DNA from: an uncultured Olegusella sp.
GTDB lineage: Bacteria > Actinomycetota > Coriobacteriia > Coriobacteriales > Atopobiaceae
NCBI RefSeq assembly: GCF_947253395.1
Contig: NZ_CAMXYY010000004.1
Span: 1 to 53,124 of the forward strand
DNA length: 53,124 nucleotides
Reading direction: 5' to 3'
Made by a program: the position numbers and the translations under genes. Below the pieces are notes generated by a model. It saw only the letters and a list, made by a program, of their open reading frames with translations, was not told the DNA's origin and did not search any database. Shown in pieces: positions 1-7,959 of this stretch. How positions within the stretch are numbered: the first letter of the stretch is position 1; each line of letters starts with the position of its first letter.

Positions 1-938
1 GTGAAATCATGCTGACCCAAAATATGTTCTTGACTATCGTAGTCACGATCAAGCTCAATGGCCTGCGCATCCAACCATCCTCGCAGCGCAGAAAGCTGAA
101 CATCAGAATGCGAAGGCAAGAAAAATGCCAAAATAACGCCTGCCAACGTAGCGTGAATACCCGAGTTAAACATGCAAAGCCATAATATGAGACCCACAAA
201 CACATAGGGTTTGAGCGAATACACCTTTGCGTGATTAAGCAAAGCAAGTGCAAAAATTGCTCCTAAAGTTGCTGCTGTCCACATCACATCAATGGTTTGC
301 CCATAAAAGAGTGCCAATACCACAATGGCCAAAATGTCATCTGCAATAGCAAGTGTCTGAAAAAAAACCTTTGCTTCAAAAGAAACCTTATCACCCAACA
401 AACTCATGACTCCCAGTGCAAAAGCAATATCTGTTGCAATAGGAGTAGCCCAACCCTGGTGTGCACCGTGCAGATTAAAGATGAGATATATAACTGCAGG
501 TACGACAACACCTCCAACAGCAGCAAGCATGGGAAGCGCAGCTTGGCGGGGGTGACGCAGCTGCCCTACGGTCATTTCATACTTAAGCTCGACACCTACC
601 AGCATGAAGAAAATGGCCATCAAAAAGTCATTGACAAATTGCTCGGCACTGATTTCAACAGCAGCCCGTCCCACACCTACCATTAGCGGCGCTTCAATTG
701 CATGGCGTACTGTTTCATAAAGTGGAGAATTGGCAACCATAACGGCCAGCACTGCAGCAAAGACCATCACTGCAGCAGCTATCGTTGAGCTTGAGCTGAG
801 CTCGGATAGGGCGCTGCGCTGGCCGATGCGACGTATGACCGCATCTTCGTCGTAAATGCGCGCAGCATAGTGGCGTGCCTCTTGAGCCTTGCTCTGGCTA
901 ATGAGAGACGTGTATTTATTCCTTCTTTTTTCACTCAT
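1..938 (-). CDS. nhaA: Na+/H+ antiporter NhaA (3' end outside window)
   Basis: Membrane sodium/proton antiporter, which exports Na+ in exchange for H+ and supports pH and salt homeostasis. The reading frame runs from an ATG at 936-938 off the left edge, so about 312 residues are visible of a family usually near 390-430. Visible hallmarks are the TM4 segment with IATDIAFALG (the aspartate equivalent to Asp133 of E. coli NhaA) and the ADDILAIVV segment with the paired aspartates equivalent to Asp163/Asp164. The N-terminus has a charged cytoplasmic extension of about 45 residues before the first membrane helix. A GGAG-type ribosome site lies just upstream of the ATG. It is divergent from the lipoprotein gene at 1093; the shared gap holds a dyad motif at 971-988. 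Identity is very secure; the C-terminal part is not visible. Confidence 0.95.
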   Translation of the reverse strand, partial: MSEKRRNKYTSLISQSKAQEARHYAARIYDEDAVIRRIGQRSALSELSSSSTIAAAVMVFAAVLAVMVANSPLYETVRHAIEAPLMVGVGRAAVEISAEQFVNDFLMAIFFMLVGVELKYEMTVGQLRHPRQAALPMLAAVGGVVVPAVIYLIFNLHGAHQGWATPIATDIAFALGVMSLLGDKVSFEAKVFFQTLAIADDILAIVVLALFYGQTIDVMWTAATLGAIFALALLNHAKVYSLKPYVFVGLILWLCMFNSGIHATLAGVILAFFLPSHSDVQLSALRGWLDAQAIELDRDYDSQEHILGQHDF

Positions 939-970
939 ATCTCTACTCCACGAGAAATTTTTTGCTGAAT

Positions 971-988
971 AAGAGTAATTCTGCTCTA
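971..988. promoter_or_regulatory. 18-bp intergenic motif, copy 1
   Basis: The 18-mer AAGAGTAATTCTGCTCTA is an imperfect dyad (AGAG/CTCT ends). It recurs exactly at 44074-44091, also between a divergent gene pair. Here it lies between nhaA (minus) and the lipoprotein gene (plus), 33 bp upstream of the nhaA start. Two identical 18-mers in two divergent promoter regions suggest a common operator. The binding protein is unknown. Confidence 0.5.
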
Positions 989-1092
989 GTTTCTTTTTTC
1001 TTCCTTTTCAAAAATATCCTAAAGCAGCTTTCTGCTAGACGCTAGAGCCTGCATGCTGCCGATATGCATATAGGCGCGAGAAAGGAGTCATT

Positions 1093-1944
1093 ATGAAGCA
1101 TAGAGGAATTATCAGCCTGCTTTTGGGAACTCTGTTGCTCTGCTTTGTGCTAGTCGGCTGCGGTGGGAAAGCCTCCTCTGCGGACGCGAGTGCCTTTATT
1201 GGCACGTGGGATTTATACGAAATTACCGGCGACAATGGTGCCAGCCACGAAGATGTCAAAAGTATGAATGACTTTGGTCTTGAGACCTATCTTGAAATAG
1301 AAAAAGATGGTAAAGGCACCTTTAATGTCTTTGGGGAAGAAATTTCCCTTACCTGGAAGGCTAAAAGTAACACACAAATTGATGTCACCATGGAAGGAGA
1401 AAAGCAAACTGAATCTCTCACCCTCAAAGATGGCAAAGTGAGTTTTTCCGTAGAAGGTGAAAAGACCACCATGGTCTTTGAAAAGGGCAAAAAGCATGAC
1501 AAATCAGACAAGCCTGCTTCTGGCTCAGAAAAAGGTGGAGCAGTTGCACCTGACAGCTCGAAGGGCGATGACGATGAGAAAAATGTCAAAGAAATCAATA
1601 GCGTAGTAGCTGATGATGACACCGTAAAAATTGAAGCTATCAAGATGTATGACGACACCTTTGGCGATGCCATCATAGAGTTTAAGGTTACCAACAAAAG
1701 CGATAAAAACCTGGTGATTTCCTGCTCATATGGTAGTTGGTCAGTCGATGGAAAGATGGTTGATCCATCCATGTATGAAAACATTAAAGCAGGCACCTAT
1801 ACCGATGCAGCCCTTTATTTCACCAAAGATAATCTGGGCGGAGGCACCGAAAAACTCGCCAATATCGACGGTAAGTTTGAAGTTACCGATGATGACTACA
1901 ACGCCATTGGCACCTATGAGTTTAAGTATGGACAGAAGGGCTAG
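1093..1944 (+). CDS. Predicted lipoprotein with acidic linker
   Basis: Secreted, lipid-anchored protein of 283 residues. A basic start (MKHR), a hydrophobic stretch and a lipobox LVGC place the lipidated cysteine at about residue 23. Residues 35-130 form a lipocalin-like repeat of short beta strands beginning FIGTWDLYEI, typical of extracellular lipoproteins that repeat a 'G-T-W' start. A charged Lys/Ser/Asp-rich linker (about 133-165) follows. The C-terminal domain (about 168-280) resembles DUF4352/DUF5067-type immunoglobulin-like domains of Gram-positive lipoproteins. AAAGGAG at 1080-1086 is a clear ribosome site. It is transcribed alone: nhaA is divergent and a strong terminator follows at 1973. 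Function unknown; the secretion and lipidation call is firm. Confidence 0.85.
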   Translation: MKHRGIISLLLGTLLLCFVLVGCGGKASSADASAFIGTWDLYEITGDNGASHEDVKSMNDFGLETYLEIEKDGKGTFNVFGEEISLTWKAKSNTQIDVTMEGEKQTESLTLKDGKVSFSVEGEKTTMVFEKGKKHDKSDKPASGSEKGGAVAPDSSKGDDDEKNVKEINSVVADDDTVKIEAIKMYDDTFGDAIIEFKVTNKSDKNLVISCSYGSWSVDGKMVDPSMYENIKAGTYTDAALYFTKDNLGGGTEKLANIDGKFEVTDDDYNAIGTYEFKYGQKG

Positions 1945-1972
1945 CTAACGGGCCATTTTGTCCTATCGTTGC

Positions 1973-2017
1973 GCGGTGCACATCAGACTCGGTTTTTGGA
2001 TGTGCACCGCTCTTTTT
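1973..2017 (+). terminator. Rho-independent terminator after lipoprotein gene
   Basis: Twelve-base perfect arms GCGGTGCACATC (1973-1984) and GATGTGCACCGC (1999-2010), followed by TCTTTTTGTT. It ends the lipoprotein transcript and isolates it from the zinc-ribbon gene at 2148. Confidence 0.93.
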
Positions 2018-2121
2018 GTTCAGCAAGCCACCTTTTGTTTTGCTTGGCTGCGCTGCCAGTTCGCCGACACGTTGCTACTCCAGCTAGCGCGAGCGCTTTG
2101 TAAAGGTCATACTAAAGAAGA

Positions 2122-2141
2122 TTTACGAGCACGTAAAAGGA
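2122..2141 (+). promoter_or_regulatory. Dyad next to ribosome site of zinc-ribbon gene
   Basis: TTTACG-AGCA-CGTAAA (2122-2137) is a perfect 6-bp inverted repeat. Its 3' arm runs into the ribosome site AAAAGGAG (2134-2141) of the gene starting at 2148. It could be an operator or a small RNA hairpin that partly covers the ribosome site. No regulator can be named. Confidence 0.35.
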
Positions 2142-2147
2142 GTTTGC

Positions 2148-3584
2148 ATGCCTAACGAGACTGTCAACTACCATTGCCCTGCATGTGGCGGGTCAATGCG
2201 CTACGACGGCGAGCTTGCCAAACTCCGTTGCGATTTTTGCGACTCAACTTTTACCGTGGCACAAATCGAAGCACTTTATGCGCAGGAACAACAACGGGCA
2301 GACTCTGCTGCAGAAGCTACCGATGAACAAGCTGCAGCGGGCACACTCAGTGATTACGAAGTTGCAGGTAGGGTTGCTGGTGAAGGCAAGCGCACGGTAG
2401 CCGAATCCCTTGCAGATGCGCGCGAAGTTTCGGCACACGAAGTTGATCCTATCAAGGCCTTTCTTGATCGTGCAAGCTGGAACGAGAGTGAACGAGCAGG
2501 ACTGAGAACCTATACCTGCTCATCTTGTGGTGCAGCCCTCACGGTTGATGCAAGCCAAGCGGTGGCAGAGTGCCCGTATTGCGGAAGCAGTGCGGTAGTG
2601 CCTGGAGCGCTGACCGCTGGTGCAAAACCCGAGATGGTCATTCCCTTTAGAGTGAAACATGACGATGCTCAGGCAGCTTTAGCAAGCTACTACAAGGGAA
2701 AGAAATTCTTGCCCAAAGCTTTTGCTTCAAATAACCGCATCGCACATATTCAGGGTGTCTACGTTCCCTTTTGGCTGTATGACTCCCACGCTTCGGGGCG
2801 CGCAAGCTTTGAGGCTACCAATACTCACAGCTATATCTCGGGAGATTATCGCATTACCAAAACTGATATCTACGATGTGAGACGTGCAGGTAGCCTAGCG
2901 TTTTCACGAGTACCTGCTGACAGTTCATCAAAGATGCCAAATGCACATATGGACGCTATCGAGCCTTTTGATTACGGCGAGCTGACAGACTTCTCAACGG
3001 CATATCTCACAGGATATTTGGCCGAACGCTATGACCTTGAGGCGACTGAGTGTCGGGCTCACGTAGAGCAGCGCATGAAGCACTCAATGCTCGATTCACT
3101 GCAAGCAACAGTCACAGGCTATGGCAACGTATCTCTTAAATCTGGTGAAGCACAGGTGAGTTGGAAAGACTTGCACTACGCCTTGCTTCCCGTGTGGCTG
3201 CTCCATACACAATGGCAGGGCGATGACTACCTTTTTGCCATGAACGGCCAAACAGGGCGCTTTATCGGAAATCTACCAGTAGATAAGTTCAAAGTTGCCC
3301 TCTGGTTTGTTGGCATATTCTTGCTCGCGGCGGCAGCTACATGGGCTATCTGTATATTTTTGCTCGATATGGCTGACGACAGCCTGCTATGGCCAGCGGT
3401 TATAGGTGTTGGCGCAGCTATTGCAGCGGGAATCTGCTGGATGTTTTATGCCGAAATGAAAACCGCGCATGAGCGAAGTGAAGCTGCTGAGTATATCTCG
3501 ACTCCTCTAGAGCTCAGCGAGAAGTCGGATCGCTATGTCACCACCCGTGTCACACGTACGCACATTGAACGTTCCAATAATTAG
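2148..3584 (+). CDS. Zinc-ribbon membrane protein, YdjG-like
   Basis: 478-residue protein with two N-terminal zinc ribbons: CPACG...CDFCD near residues 9-33, and CSSCG...CPYCG near 124-147. These are often labelled 'TFIIB-type zinc ribbon' or misnamed PriA-like. After a long soluble region, two membrane helices occupy about residues 383-435, followed by a short cytoplasmic tail. In Bacillus subtilis the analogous YdjG acts with YdjH and the SPFH protein YdjI to recruit the PspA-type protein YdjF to the membrane under envelope stress. Here the next gene (3742) is a YdjI-type SPFH protein, which supports the same functional pairing. No PspA-like or YdjH-like gene is seen nearby. The start is set by AAAAGGAG 6-7 bases upstream. 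Family assignment is good; the role is inferred. Confidence 0.8.
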   Translation: MPNETVNYHCPACGGSMRYDGELAKLRCDFCDSTFTVAQIEALYAQEQQRADSAAEATDEQAAAGTLSDYEVAGRVAGEGKRTVAESLADAREVSAHEVDPIKAFLDRASWNESERAGLRTYTCSSCGAALTVDASQAVAECPYCGSSAVVPGALTAGAKPEMVIPFRVKHDDAQAALASYYKGKKFLPKAFASNNRIAHIQGVYVPFWLYDSHASGRASFEATNTHSYISGDYRITKTDIYDVRRAGSLAFSRVPADSSSKMPNAHMDAIEPFDYGELTDFSTAYLTGYLAERYDLEATECRAHVEQRMKHSMLDSLQATVTGYGNVSLKSGEAQVSWKDLHYALLPVWLLHTQWQGDDYLFAMNGQTGRFIGNLPVDKFKVALWFVGIFLLAAAATWAICIFLLDMADDSLLWPAVIGVGAAIAAGICWMFYAEMKTAHERSEAAEYISTPLELSEKSDRYVTTRVTRTHIERSNN

Positions 3585-3741
3585 CGTATGACACAAATGG
3601 CAGTAAGCTGGGTATGCTAAAGGTGTTCCTCATACCCAAAAAACGATGGAAGGACAAGCACCAAACCGCAAGGTCGGGTACTTGGAATGTAAGGGAATCC
3701 GAAGCGCTACGGACGACGACGGATTAGCGAAAGGGGCCACA

Positions 3742-4989
3742 ATGGGTCTAATTAAGGCAGCAGTAGGAGCAGCGGGCGGCGTCTTAGCTGACAGCTGGAA
3801 AGAAATGATTTACTGCGATTCTTTGCCCGAGAATGTACTTGCCGTCAAGGGTCAAAAACGTACCAGCGGACGTAGCTCTAATGTTCACGGTGAGGAAAAC
3901 ATCATCACCAATGGCTCACGTATCATCGTTAACGATGGCCAGGCAATGATTATCGTAGACCAGGGAGCTATCGTTGATTTTTGCGGCGATCCTGGCGAGT
4001 ATACCTACGATCAATCCAGCGAACCGTCCTTCTTCTCTGGTGACCTTGGTGAGAACATCACAAAGATGTTCGAGCAAATCGGCGGACGCTTTGCCTTTGG
4101 CGGCGATACTGGCCATGACCAGCGTGTGTACTATTTCAACACCAAAGAGATTATTGGCAACAAGTATGGAACCGCATCACCTGTCCCCTTCCGTGTGGTT
4201 GACAATAATATCGGTCTTGATGTTGATATTTCCGTTCGCTGCAATGGTCTGTATAGCTACAAAATTACCAACCCCCTGCTTTTTTATAAGAATGTCTGCG
4301 GCAATGTTGAGCAGCCCTATACGCGCGACCGCCTAGATGCACAGCTCAAAAGCGAGCTGCTAACAGCCCTACAGCCTGCCTTTGCAAAGATTTCTGGCAT
4401 GGGCATCCGCTATAGCGCAGTTCCTGCACACACCCTCGAACTTGCCGAAGCTCTCAACGAGCAACTAAGTAGCAAGTGGCGCGATTTGCGCGGTATTGAA
4501 ATTGCAGAGTTTGGCGTTAATTCAATTTCTGCTTCACCCGAAGACGAGCAGATGATTAAGGATTTGCAGAAGTCTGCTACGATGCGCGATCCCAGTATGC
4601 GTGCCGCCGCCTTGGCGGGTGCTCAAGCCGATGCAATGCGTGCTGCTGCCAGCAATACGGCAGGTGCTATGACCGGCTTTATGGGTATGAATATGGCGGG
4701 AATGACTGGTATGGGCGCTCAGCAAACCTACGCTCAGGCTCCTGGCCAAACGCCGACCAATCAGTACCAGACCGCAGCAGGCGGTGGCTTTGCGGCACCG
4801 ACACCCGCACCCACAGAGGCGCCCGCTGGTAGCTGGACCTGCAGCAACTGTGGGGCTAGCAACACAGGCAAGTTCTGTGCTGAATGCGGCACGCCCAAAC
4901 CGGCAGCATCTGGCAAGTGGACCTGCCCCAAATGTGGCGCTGCCAACACGGGTAAGTTCTGCTCTGAGTGTGGAAGCCCACGCGCATAG
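3742..4989 (+). CDS. SPFH-domain protein with C-terminal zinc ribbons, YdjI-like
   Basis: About 415 residues. The N-terminal part (MGLIKAAVGAAGGVLAD, then an SPFH/band-7-like core) matches the 'virion core protein-like' SPFH family that includes B. subtilis YdjI, a membrane-domain scaffold. A Met/Gly/Gln/Pro-rich flexible segment follows (about residues 310-365). It ends in two nearly identical zinc ribbons (CSNCG...CAECG and CPKCG...CSECG), an evident tandem duplication. I chose the ATG at 3742 because AAAGGGG lies 5 bases upstream and the family starts with this MGLIKAA motif; an upstream in-frame ATG at 3646 has no ribosome site. It follows the YdjG-like gene by 157 bases and a terminator closes the pair at 5105. 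Confidence 0.85.
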   Translation: MGLIKAAVGAAGGVLADSWKEMIYCDSLPENVLAVKGQKRTSGRSSNVHGEENIITNGSRIIVNDGQAMIIVDQGAIVDFCGDPGEYTYDQSSEPSFFSGDLGENITKMFEQIGGRFAFGGDTGHDQRVYYFNTKEIIGNKYGTASPVPFRVVDNNIGLDVDISVRCNGLYSYKITNPLLFYKNVCGNVEQPYTRDRLDAQLKSELLTALQPAFAKISGMGIRYSAVPAHTLELAEALNEQLSSKWRDLRGIEIAEFGVNSISASPEDEQMIKDLQKSATMRDPSMRAAALAGAQADAMRAAASNTAGAMTGFMGMNMAGMTGMGAQQTYAQAPGQTPTNQYQTAAGGGFAAPTPAPTEAPAGSWTCSNCGASNTGKFCAECGTPKPAASGKWTCPKCGAANTGKFCSECGSPRA

Positions 4990-5104
4990 TTAAGCAAAGC
5001 GGCTGCAGCTCGGTCGCTGTGCGCACGCATTGCTGCATATCCGCGCAATATCCCGTGTTCGTAGTGACACTCTGCATCTGCACAGCATTCCGTATACATC
5101 CGAT

Positions 5105-5142
5105 GCCCCGACCTGCGATACTCCTGCTCGTCGGGGCTTTTT
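5105..5142 (+). terminator. Terminator after SPFH gene
   Basis: Stem GCCCCGAC (5105-5112) / GTCGGGGC (5130-5137) followed by five T. It ends the zinc-ribbon/SPFH unit. Confidence 0.92.
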
Positions 5143-5180
5143 GTGCCCATCAATATGACTTTGTTTGCGCGCTCCCCACA

Positions 5181-5270
5181 TCTGGTTTACCAGACGCTCT
5201 TCCACCTACACGCACCCGATACCAACATGCGCTGCTCATCAACCCGACACCAGCACGCGCTGCTCCAACT
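5181..5270. repeat. Palindrome and 28-base tandem repeat in intergenic gap
   Basis: The 340-base gap between the SPFH gene and the FMN riboswitch has no convincing gene. It holds the terminator at 5105, a perfect palindrome TCTGGT-TT-ACCAGA (5181-5194), and two adjacent imperfect 28-base repeats (5215-5242 and 5243-5270). The repeats both begin CCCGA and share GCGCTGCTC, with about 23-24 of 28 positions identical. No function is evident. Confidence 0.6.
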
Positions 5271-5313
5271 CAAAGTTTCCCCATTCGCGCGCACAAAAGC
5301 AGTACAAAACGGG

Positions 5314-5319
5314 TATAGT
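5314..5319 (+). promoter_or_regulatory. Likely -10 box of riboflavin uptake operon
   Basis: TATAGT lies 11 bases before the first paired base of the FMN riboswitch, which fits transcription starting at or just before the aptamer. I see no good -35 hexamer at the usual distance. Confidence 0.45.
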
Positions 5320-5329
5320 CAACTTGTCA

Positions 5330-5454
5330 GTTTCAGGGCGGGGTGAAATTCCCCACTGGCGGTGACGGGGCTCATGTCCCCCCAGTCCGCGAGCCGCATT
5401 GCGGCAGACCTGGTGTAACTCCAGGACCAACGGTACAGTCCGGATGGAAGAAAC
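5330..5454 (+). ncRNA. FMN riboswitch (RFN element)
   Basis: The conserved FMN aptamer core is easy to follow: AGGGCGGGGTGAAATTCCCC, then CTGGCGGTGAC, then CAGTCCGCGAGC, then GACCTGGTGTAACTCC, then ACAGTCCGGATGGAAGAA. The closing helix P1 pairs GTTTC (5330-5334) with GAAAC (5450-5454). The ribosome site GGAG (5455-5458) begins on the next base and the ribU ATG is at 5464. There is no room for an intrinsic terminator, so FMN binding most likely hides the ribosome site and blocks translation. Confidence 0.96.
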
Positions 5455-5463
5455 GGAGCCATT

Positions 5464-6057
5464 ATGGCAACTTTTTCCTCGCAGCATTTATCTGCAAATC
5501 GTCACGATACACACTCAACAACTACCCAAGGCGGATCGTGGTCAACCAAACGCATCGCTACGTTAGCCATCCTTTGCGCAGTTGCCCTCGTAACCAGCTT
5601 CATTGAAATCCACATTTTTCCGCCCGCGCCTTGGCTGAGCTTTGACCCCTCTGGCATAGTAGTACTCGTTGCAGGCTTTGCTTTTGGACCAGGCACTGGC
5701 GTTCTTGTTGCCGTGCTCAGCTGGCTTGTCCACCTGCTTTTTGCCTTTGACCCCTACGGTGTTCTCATGGCAATTATTTCGTTAGTATCGCTTGTTGCAC
5801 CAGCATCGGCAATCTATTGGCACAAGCTCAATATGCGTGGCGCAATCATAGGTATGATTGTTGGTAGCATCTGCTCTATCGTTGTGTGCCTTTTGGCAAA
5901 CCTCGTCATCACGCCACTTTACACGCCCATCGCTATACGTGATGTTATCGCGATGATTCTGCCTATCTTACTGCCTTTTAACCTGCTCAAAGTAGTTTTG
6001 ACTTCAGGTATTACAGCTCTTATTTACAAGCCCATCTCCAAAGCAATCGCAGGCTAG
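5464..6057 (+). CDS. ribU: Riboflavin ECF transporter S component RibU
   Basis: Membrane protein of 197 residues that binds riboflavin and delivers it through an ECF-type ABC importer. After a polar N-terminus of about 28 residues it has six hydrophobic segments. The loop IFPPAPWLSFDPSGI and the following GFAFGPGTGVLVAVLSWLVH match the conserved RibU pattern (P-x-LKYDPSDIP...GF.FGP..G). An FMN riboswitch directly covers its ribosome site, which supports substrate assignment to riboflavin. The ATPase and transmembrane coupling genes follow immediately, so this importer has its own energising module. Confidence 0.93.
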   Translation: MATFSSQHLSANRHDTHSTTTQGGSWSTKRIATLAILCAVALVTSFIEIHIFPPAPWLSFDPSGIVVLVAGFAFGPGTGVLVAVLSWLVHLLFAFDPYGVLMAIISLVSLVAPASAIYWHKLNMRGAIIGMIVGSICSIVVCLLANLVITPLYTPIAIRDVIAMILPILLPFNLLKVVLTSGITALIYKPISKAIAG

Positions 6058-6066
6058 CGAGCTATC

Positions 6067-7959
6067 GTGACCAAAGCTCTTACTGGCAACAACACCCTTA
6101 CCAAGCAACACGCGCAAGGAGACGCACTGCTTGTTGCACACCATGTCAGCCTCATTTATGATGACGCTCACAACAAAAGCACTTACGCACTAGACGATAT
6201 TTCAGTCGAACTGCGAGCGGGTGAGCGCCTGTGCATTTTGGGTGCGAATGGCTCGGGCAAGTCAAGCTTGGCATCAGTGCTGTGTGGCTTGCTGGCACCT
6301 GACTCAGGTGATGTATGCCTATTGGGCGAGCAGGTCTGCCAAGACGGAAAGATTGATTTGGAAGCCTATCGCCGTGCACGCCGTGGCATTGGCCTGGTAT
6401 TCCAAAATCCTGGCGACCAGATTGTAACGAGCGTTGTTGAAGAAGATGTTGCCTTTGGTCCTGAAAATCTTGGTGTTCCCAGCAACGAAATTGCTGCTCG
6501 TGTAAAGCGGGAACTGCATCGCGTTGCTCTTGATGCCTATGCCCATGCAGACCCGCGTCGTCTTTCGGGAGGCCAACAGCAACGTGTTGCCATTGCTGGT
6601 GCACTCGCAATGGAGCCCCGGGCAATCGTTTTTGACGAACCAGGGGCGCTTTTAGATGTACGCGGGCGTCGCTCAATTTTGCATGTAATGGACCGCTTGC
6701 GCGCTGCGGGAGTCGCGGTTGCTCACATCACTCACTACATGGAAGAAGCTCTCAGCGCTGACCGTGTAATCGTACTTGACCACGGCAAAATTGCGCTGGA
6801 AGGTACTCCTGCCGAAATTTTTTCTCAGAAAAATGAACTGTCTGCCCTAGGGCTTGAATGGCCTTTTGCTGCTCGTCTTGCGCACACACTACGCGAGCGC
6901 GGACTGCCGATTCCTTGGGTCTCTACAGACCAAGAGCTCCTTGCAGAGCTTGGTAAGTTAAAAGCCATATCAGCAGCAGCTCCCGCTAAAAGCAGTGCAA
7001 AAGTCCCCCGCACTGCTTCCGTTCTCGCAGCAGAGCAGTCTGTTTCCGTTCTCGCAGCAGAGCAGTCTGTTTCCGTTCTCGCAGCAGAGCAGCTGGGTTT
7101 TTCTTATACTCCAGAGCGCAAAGCGTTAGAAAATATCACTCTTTCAATTCCTGCAGGCAGTCGGGTTTCTATCGTAGGCCAAACTGGTTCGGGCAAATCC
7201 ACACTGCTTCGTTTGCTTTGTGCCCTTGAACTACCTGATGAAGGCAGAGTGCTCATTGATGGACACGATAGTGCACGTGGAGGTCACGGTCGTCGCGGAC
7301 GCGCATGGCGCGCAAAGCTCAGGTCACGCGTCGGCTATGTTATGCAGCGCCCCGAACGCCAACTGTTTGCCAATACCGTTGCAGAAGATATAGCTTTTGG
7401 TCCTTCCAATCTAGGACTCTCCGCGCAGGAAGTACAAAAGCGCGTTGAGGAGGCAATCAAGATTTGCGGGCTACAAGACAAGCGCACGGCTTCTCCTTTT
7501 GAACTTTCGGGAGGCCAGCAACGTCTGTGCGCGATTGCTGGTGTACTTGCTATAAAACCCGAGGTACTCGTGCTTGATGAGCCAACGGCGGGACTTGACC
7601 CGCAGGGGCGCCAGGAGCTATACCGCCTGCTTTTGCAGCTCAACGCTCAAGGAGTGACCATCGTGCAGGTCACACATTCAATGAATGACGCCGCTATCTC
7701 TCAAATTGTCTATGTACTTAACCAGTCGCAGCTACTTGCCACAGGCAGTCCTCAGGAGATTTTTTGCCGAGCACATCAACAAAAACTAAGGTCGTGCGGG
7801 CTCGGCTTACCTTTGGCTTTGCAGTGGGCAATCAAATGCGAAGAGGCGGGGGTTATTCAAGCAGACGAGTTGGGTCAGCCGCTTACCATTGATGAGTTGG
7901 CAGACAGCCTCGCCTCAAAGTTTATTGCAAAGGAGGCGCAGGATGGCCGTCAAAATTAG
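6067..7959 (+). CDS. ecfA: Fused energy-coupling factor ATPases (EcfA1-EcfA2 in one chain)
   Basis: 630-residue protein with two complete ABC ATPase domains. Domain 1 has Walker A GANGSGKSS (residues 59-67), signature LSGGQQQR (about 165) and Walker B IVFDEP (about 188). Domain 2 has Walker A GQTGSGKST (371-379), signature LSGGQQRL (about 480) and Walker B VLVLDEP (about 501). ECF transporters normally use two separate ATPases of about 280 residues. Here both are joined by an Ala/Ser-rich linker holding a threefold 9-residue repeat VLAAEQSVS (7021-7092). The start is GTG at 6067, ten bases after ribU. The stop overlaps the start of ecfT. It hydrolyses ATP to drive RibU-mediated uptake and could also serve other S components elsewhere in the genome. 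Confidence 0.93.
   Translation: MTKALTGNNTLTKQHAQGDALLVAHHVSLIYDDAHNKSTYALDDISVELRAGERLCILGANGSGKSSLASVLCGLLAPDSGDVCLLGEQVCQDGKIDLEAYRRARRGIGLVFQNPGDQIVTSVVEEDVAFGPENLGVPSNEIAARVKRELHRVALDAYAHADPRRLSGGQQQRVAIAGALAMEPRAIVFDEPGALLDVRGRRSILHVMDRLRAAGVAVAHITHYMEEALSADRVIVLDHGKIALEGTPAEIFSQKNELSALGLEWPFAARLAHTLRERGLPIPWVSTDQELLAELGKLKAISAAAPAKSSAKVPRTASVLAAEQSVSVLAAEQSVSVLAAEQLGFSYTPERKALENITLSIPAGSRVSIVGQTGSGKSTLLRLLCALELPDEGRVLIDGHDSARGGHGRRGRAWRAKLRSRVGYVMQRPERQLFANTVAEDIAFGPSNLGLSAQEVQKRVEEAIKICGLQDKRTASPFELSGGQQRLCAIAGVLAIKPEVLVLDEPTAGLDPQGRQELYRLLLQLNAQGVTIVQVTHSMNDAAISQIVYVLNQSQLLATGSPQEIFCRAHQQKLRSCGLGLPLALQWAIKCEEAGVIQADELGQPLTIDELADSLASKFIAKEAQDGRQN
7021..7092 (+). repeat. 27-base tandem repeat inside ecfA linker
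   Basis: Two exact 27-base units (7021-7047 and 7048-7074) and an 18-base partial third (7075-7092), each starting GTTCTCGCAGCAGAGCAG. They encode VLAAEQSVS, VLAAEQSVS, VLAAEQ in the interdomain linker. The unit is a multiple of three, so copy-number changes keep the frame. Confidence 0.97.

Noticed and set aside
1958..2155. Possible 65-codon gene between lipoprotein and zinc-ribbon genes
   Set aside because: It reads straight through the strong terminator at 1973-2017 and overlaps the next start; no family similarity.
2443..2458. FNR-like sequence TTGATCCTATCAA
   Set aside because: The spacer is three, not four bases, and it lies inside a coding region.
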